64,000 bases of DNA, taken from positions 62,001-126,000 of the forward strand of contig JABISZ010000038.1 in NCBI GenBank assembly GCA_018668255.1, in the 5' to 3' direction. The notes beneath the pieces are model-generated. The model did not search any database and was not told the origin of the DNA. It saw nothing but the letters and a program-made list of their open reading frames with translations. The DNA is from Pseudomonadota bacterium (GTDB taxonomy: Bacteria; Pseudomonadota; Gammaproteobacteria; Ga0077536). Shown one piece after another: positions 62,378 through 64,000 of this stretch. The number at the start of each line of letters is the position of its first letter. The first letter of the stretch is position 1. The position numbers and the translations under genes were made by a program.

Positions 62378-62783
62378 ACTCTAGCAGTCTCTCCACGTGT
62401 CCATGTCCTTCGTGATAGGACAGACTTTTTGCTGACTAACTTGTCAGCCGGTTATTGATTAGATCTTAGGACGCGACTTTGCCGACCTATATAAAATTCG
62501 AACTTTACAAAAACGAGCGCATGCTTGGGAAGGCACTATGTCTCTCGCCTGTTATTTTATAAGATTTAGCATGTCGTGTCATCCCGATGGGGTAGGATTC
62601 CACGTTATTATAGAGCGAGCTCCTTAGTTCAAGGTATCTCAGCGATTATCACGCGTGGCGAGACACGCATTTTAATTTTAGATTTTGAAAGACATTGAAG
62701 ACTTATAGAAGAACTTGGAAGACATTGGCTGCATTTAAAGGAAAATAATTTTTAGGTGTAGCTTACCCGTCTAGCTCGAGAAA
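62378..62783 (-). promoter_or_regulatory. gltB leader region with two hairpins, no gene
   Basis: No coding frame is supportable in these 406 bases between aroB and gltB. On the minus strand a perfect TATAAT (62612-62607) could start a transcript near 62600 with a leader of about 220 bases, although its -35 is poor. Close to gltB lie two perfect 6-bp stem-loops: GCTGAC/GTCAGC (62448-62431) followed by AAAAAG, and TGTCCT/AGGACA (62422-62404). A third inverted repeat, GCGTG/CACGC, is at 62653-62668. Pseudomonas relatives have a SPOR-domain (DamX-like) gene between aroB and gltB; none is here. Confidence 0.45.
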
Positions 62784-63866
62784 TCAATATGCATGGTTTT
62801 CTACCGTCTCTAGCAGGATTTCTTTTAAATAGTCATTGGTGACGAAGGCGTCCCCAAAATTTTTCAGTAATACAAGACGAATACTACCATCTATATTTTT
62901 TTTGTCTTTGGACATAAGGGCTATGAACTGCTCAGGCGTTATTTGTTGTGGAGCCTCAGTAGGCAGAGAAAACTGGGTTAAGAGTAATTTGATTTCTTTT
63001 ATCTGCCCTTTATGCAGAAAGCCAAGCTTCCAGGACATAAAAAGAGCCATCATAATTCCTGCTGCTACTGCTTCACCGTGCAACCATTTCCCATAACCCA
63101 ACGCAGTTTCTATCGCATGACCGAAAGTATGGCCTAAATTGAGGGTGGCTCTTATTCCTCGTTCTTGTTCGTCAGCTGAAACAATCTTAGCTTTGTTTTC
63201 ACAGGAACGTTGGATTAAATAATTCAACGTATCGCCGTTTTGCGCTAGGATATTGAGAACATTTGCCCCAATCCAATCAAGAAAATCTGCGTCGTTGATC
63301 AAGCCATATTTAACGACCTCAGCCATGCCAGAGTTAAACTCACGATTTGGTAACGTCTTTAATGTCGAGGTATCAATAAATACAGCTTGAGGTTGGTAAA
63401 AGGCACCGACCATATTTTTCCCAAGAGGGAGGTTAATTGCGGTTTTTCCACCAACGGATGAGTCAACTTGAGCGAGTAATGTTGTCGGCATCTGAACGTA
63501 GCTTATGCCCCTTTGGTAGCTCGCTGCAGCGAATCCTGCCAGGTCGCCTACAACCCCGCCACCAAGAGCAATCAACGTGGCATTTCGATTGATATTGTTT
63601 TCGAGCATAAAACTGAGTAACCGCTCAAGTTCTACAAAGTTTTTCGATTCTTCACCTGGAGAAAGGATGAAAGTGTGACATTCATTTTTAGAAAAGTGTT
63701 GTTTGACTGCTTTTAAGTGGAAATTGGCCACATTGGAATCAGTAACTATGACTACCTGATTGCTATGGATAGCAGTTAAAATTAATTTCGAGTCAGTGAG
63801 AATCCCATCGCCAATATAGATAGGGTAGCTGCGACTTTCTAGAGAGACATTAATCTTGGTTAGCAT
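62784..63866 (-). CDS. aroB: 3-dehydroquinate synthase
   Basis: Second step of the shikimate pathway, from DAHP to 3-dehydroquinate, NAD+- and metal-dependent. The NAD loop is ALGGGVVGDLAGFAAASYQRGI, the lysine-rich site is VQMPTTLLAQVDSSVGGKTAINLP, and metal ligands fall in EVVKYGLI (Glu), LNLGHTFGHAIE (His) and LHGEAVAAG (His). Length 360 aa (E. coli 362). It overlaps the aroK end by 17 bases. Confidence 0.97.
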   Translation of the reverse strand: MLTKINVSLESRSYPIYIGDGILTDSKLILTAIHSNQVVIVTDSNVANFHLKAVKQHFSKNECHTFILSPGEESKNFVELERLLSFMLENNINRNATLIALGGGVVGDLAGFAAASYQRGISYVQMPTTLLAQVDSSVGGKTAINLPLGKNMVGAFYQPQAVFIDTSTLKTLPNREFNSGMAEVVKYGLINDADFLDWIGANVLNILAQNGDTLNYLIQRSCENKAKIVSADEQERGIRATLNLGHTFGHAIETALGYGKWLHGEAVAAGIMMALFMSWKLGFLHKGQIKEIKLLLTQFSLPTEAPQQITPEQFIALMSKDKKNIDGSIRLVLLKNFGDAFVTNDYLKEILLETVENHAY

Positions 63867-64000
63867 GAATTTTTTTACTAATAGTTTGAATAATTTGATG
63901 AATGGTTAACGTATCAGTGGATATTACATGATTTGCTATCTCACGATACAAGGAATCCCTTGCGAGCACAATTTCTGAGAGCTTTTTACGCGGATCCTCA
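63850..64000 (-). CDS. aroK: Shikimate kinase, C-terminal end (partial)
   Basis: Only the last 49 codons are inside the window; the gene runs off the right edge. The visible protein has PRKKLSEIVLARDSLYREIA and a following strand near VISTDT, the conserved end of AroK (family: ...LLEELMAERDPLYREIADYVVETD). It phosphorylates shikimate. It overlaps aroB by 17 bases, so the aroK-aroB pair is co-translated as in most Gammaproteobacteria. The N-terminal P-loop lies outside the window and cannot be checked. Confidence 0.9.
   Translation of the reverse strand, partial: EDPRKKLSEIVLARDSLYREIANHVISTDTLTIHQIIQTISKKIHANQD

Noticed and set aside
1-64000. CRISPR arrays, insertion sequences, prophage or defence genes
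   Set aside because: No regular spaced repeats, transposase, integrase or phage-like genes were found; every large gene belongs to a known housekeeping family.

Overview
The window is a gene-dense stretch of chromosome from a gammaproteobacterium, probably a free-living (perhaps marine) relative of the Pseudomonas/Cellvibrio side of the class. The evidence is gene content and gene order. The LPS-export operon ending in rpoN, DUF2782 next to polA, hisIE-tatABC, rpe-gph-trpGDC, dapA-bamC-MBL, cysE-iscR...ndk-rlmN...hisS-yfgM-bamB-der, pepA-holC-valS, pcnB-folK-panC, miaB-ybeZ-ybeY-corC-lnt and aroK-aroB-gltB-gltD-hemE are all arrangements known from that class. The DNA is moderately AT-rich by eye. 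I see no mobile element, prophage, CRISPR array, rRNA or accessory island. One tRNA is present: tRNA-Glu with a CTC anticodon.

Layout. 1-4.8 kb (+): the end of a YrbG-type exchanger, then kdsD, lptC, lptA, lptB and rpoN, closed by a strong intrinsic terminator. 4.8-7.5 kb: an unassigned minus-strand reading frame, mgtE, a tiny lipoprotein and a DUF2782 gene. 7.6-14.2 kb (+): polA, hisA-hisF-hisI-hisE and tatA-tatB-tatC. 14.2-17.7 kb: rpiA and ilvA are divergent, and a small VOC-fold gene appears to start at ATT. 16.9-22 kb (-): rpe-gph-trpG-trpD-trpC and queG. 22-26.1 kb (+): a PerM-like protein, dapA, bamC and a metallo-hydrolase. 26.1-44.5 kb (-): pepA-holC-valS, then cysE, then iscR-sufA-sufB-sufC-sufD-sufS-sufT, then ndk-rlmN-hisS-yfgM-bamB-der. 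44.7-46.3 kb: lptG, an RDD protein and the tRNA. 46.4-54.4 kb (+): pcnB-folK-panC and miaB-ybeZ-ybeY-corC-lnt. 54.5-64 kb (-): aroK (cut by the window end), aroB, gltB, gltD, hemE and a DUF368 protein.

Function. These are housekeeping genes: envelope biogenesis (Lpt, Bam, Lnt, Tat, DUF368), Fe-S cluster assembly by SUF under an IscR with all its cluster ligands, synthesis of His, Trp, Ile, Lys, Glu, Cys, pantothenate, folate, heme and shikimate, and RNA/translation genes (ValS, HisS, RlmN, MiaB, YbeY, PcnB, QueG, Der). Packing is tight: four convergent gene pairs end within 0-5 bases of each other or overlap at their stop codons.

I found no clear new multi-gene system. The most unusual points are: (1) a SUF operon sitting where Pseudomonas carries ISC, still headed by iscR and an IscR-type promoter box; (2) repeated absence of genes from otherwise conserved operons (kdsC, hpf-ptsN-rapZ, trpE, pilF-rodZ-ispG, lptF, panB, the damX slot); (3) an apparent ATT start behind a perfect Shine-Dalgarno; (4) a perfect 20-bp palindrome before cysE; (5) an Asp/Gly trinucleotide tract inside holC; (6) an unexplained open frame convergent with rpoN; and (7) a long structured leader before gltB.
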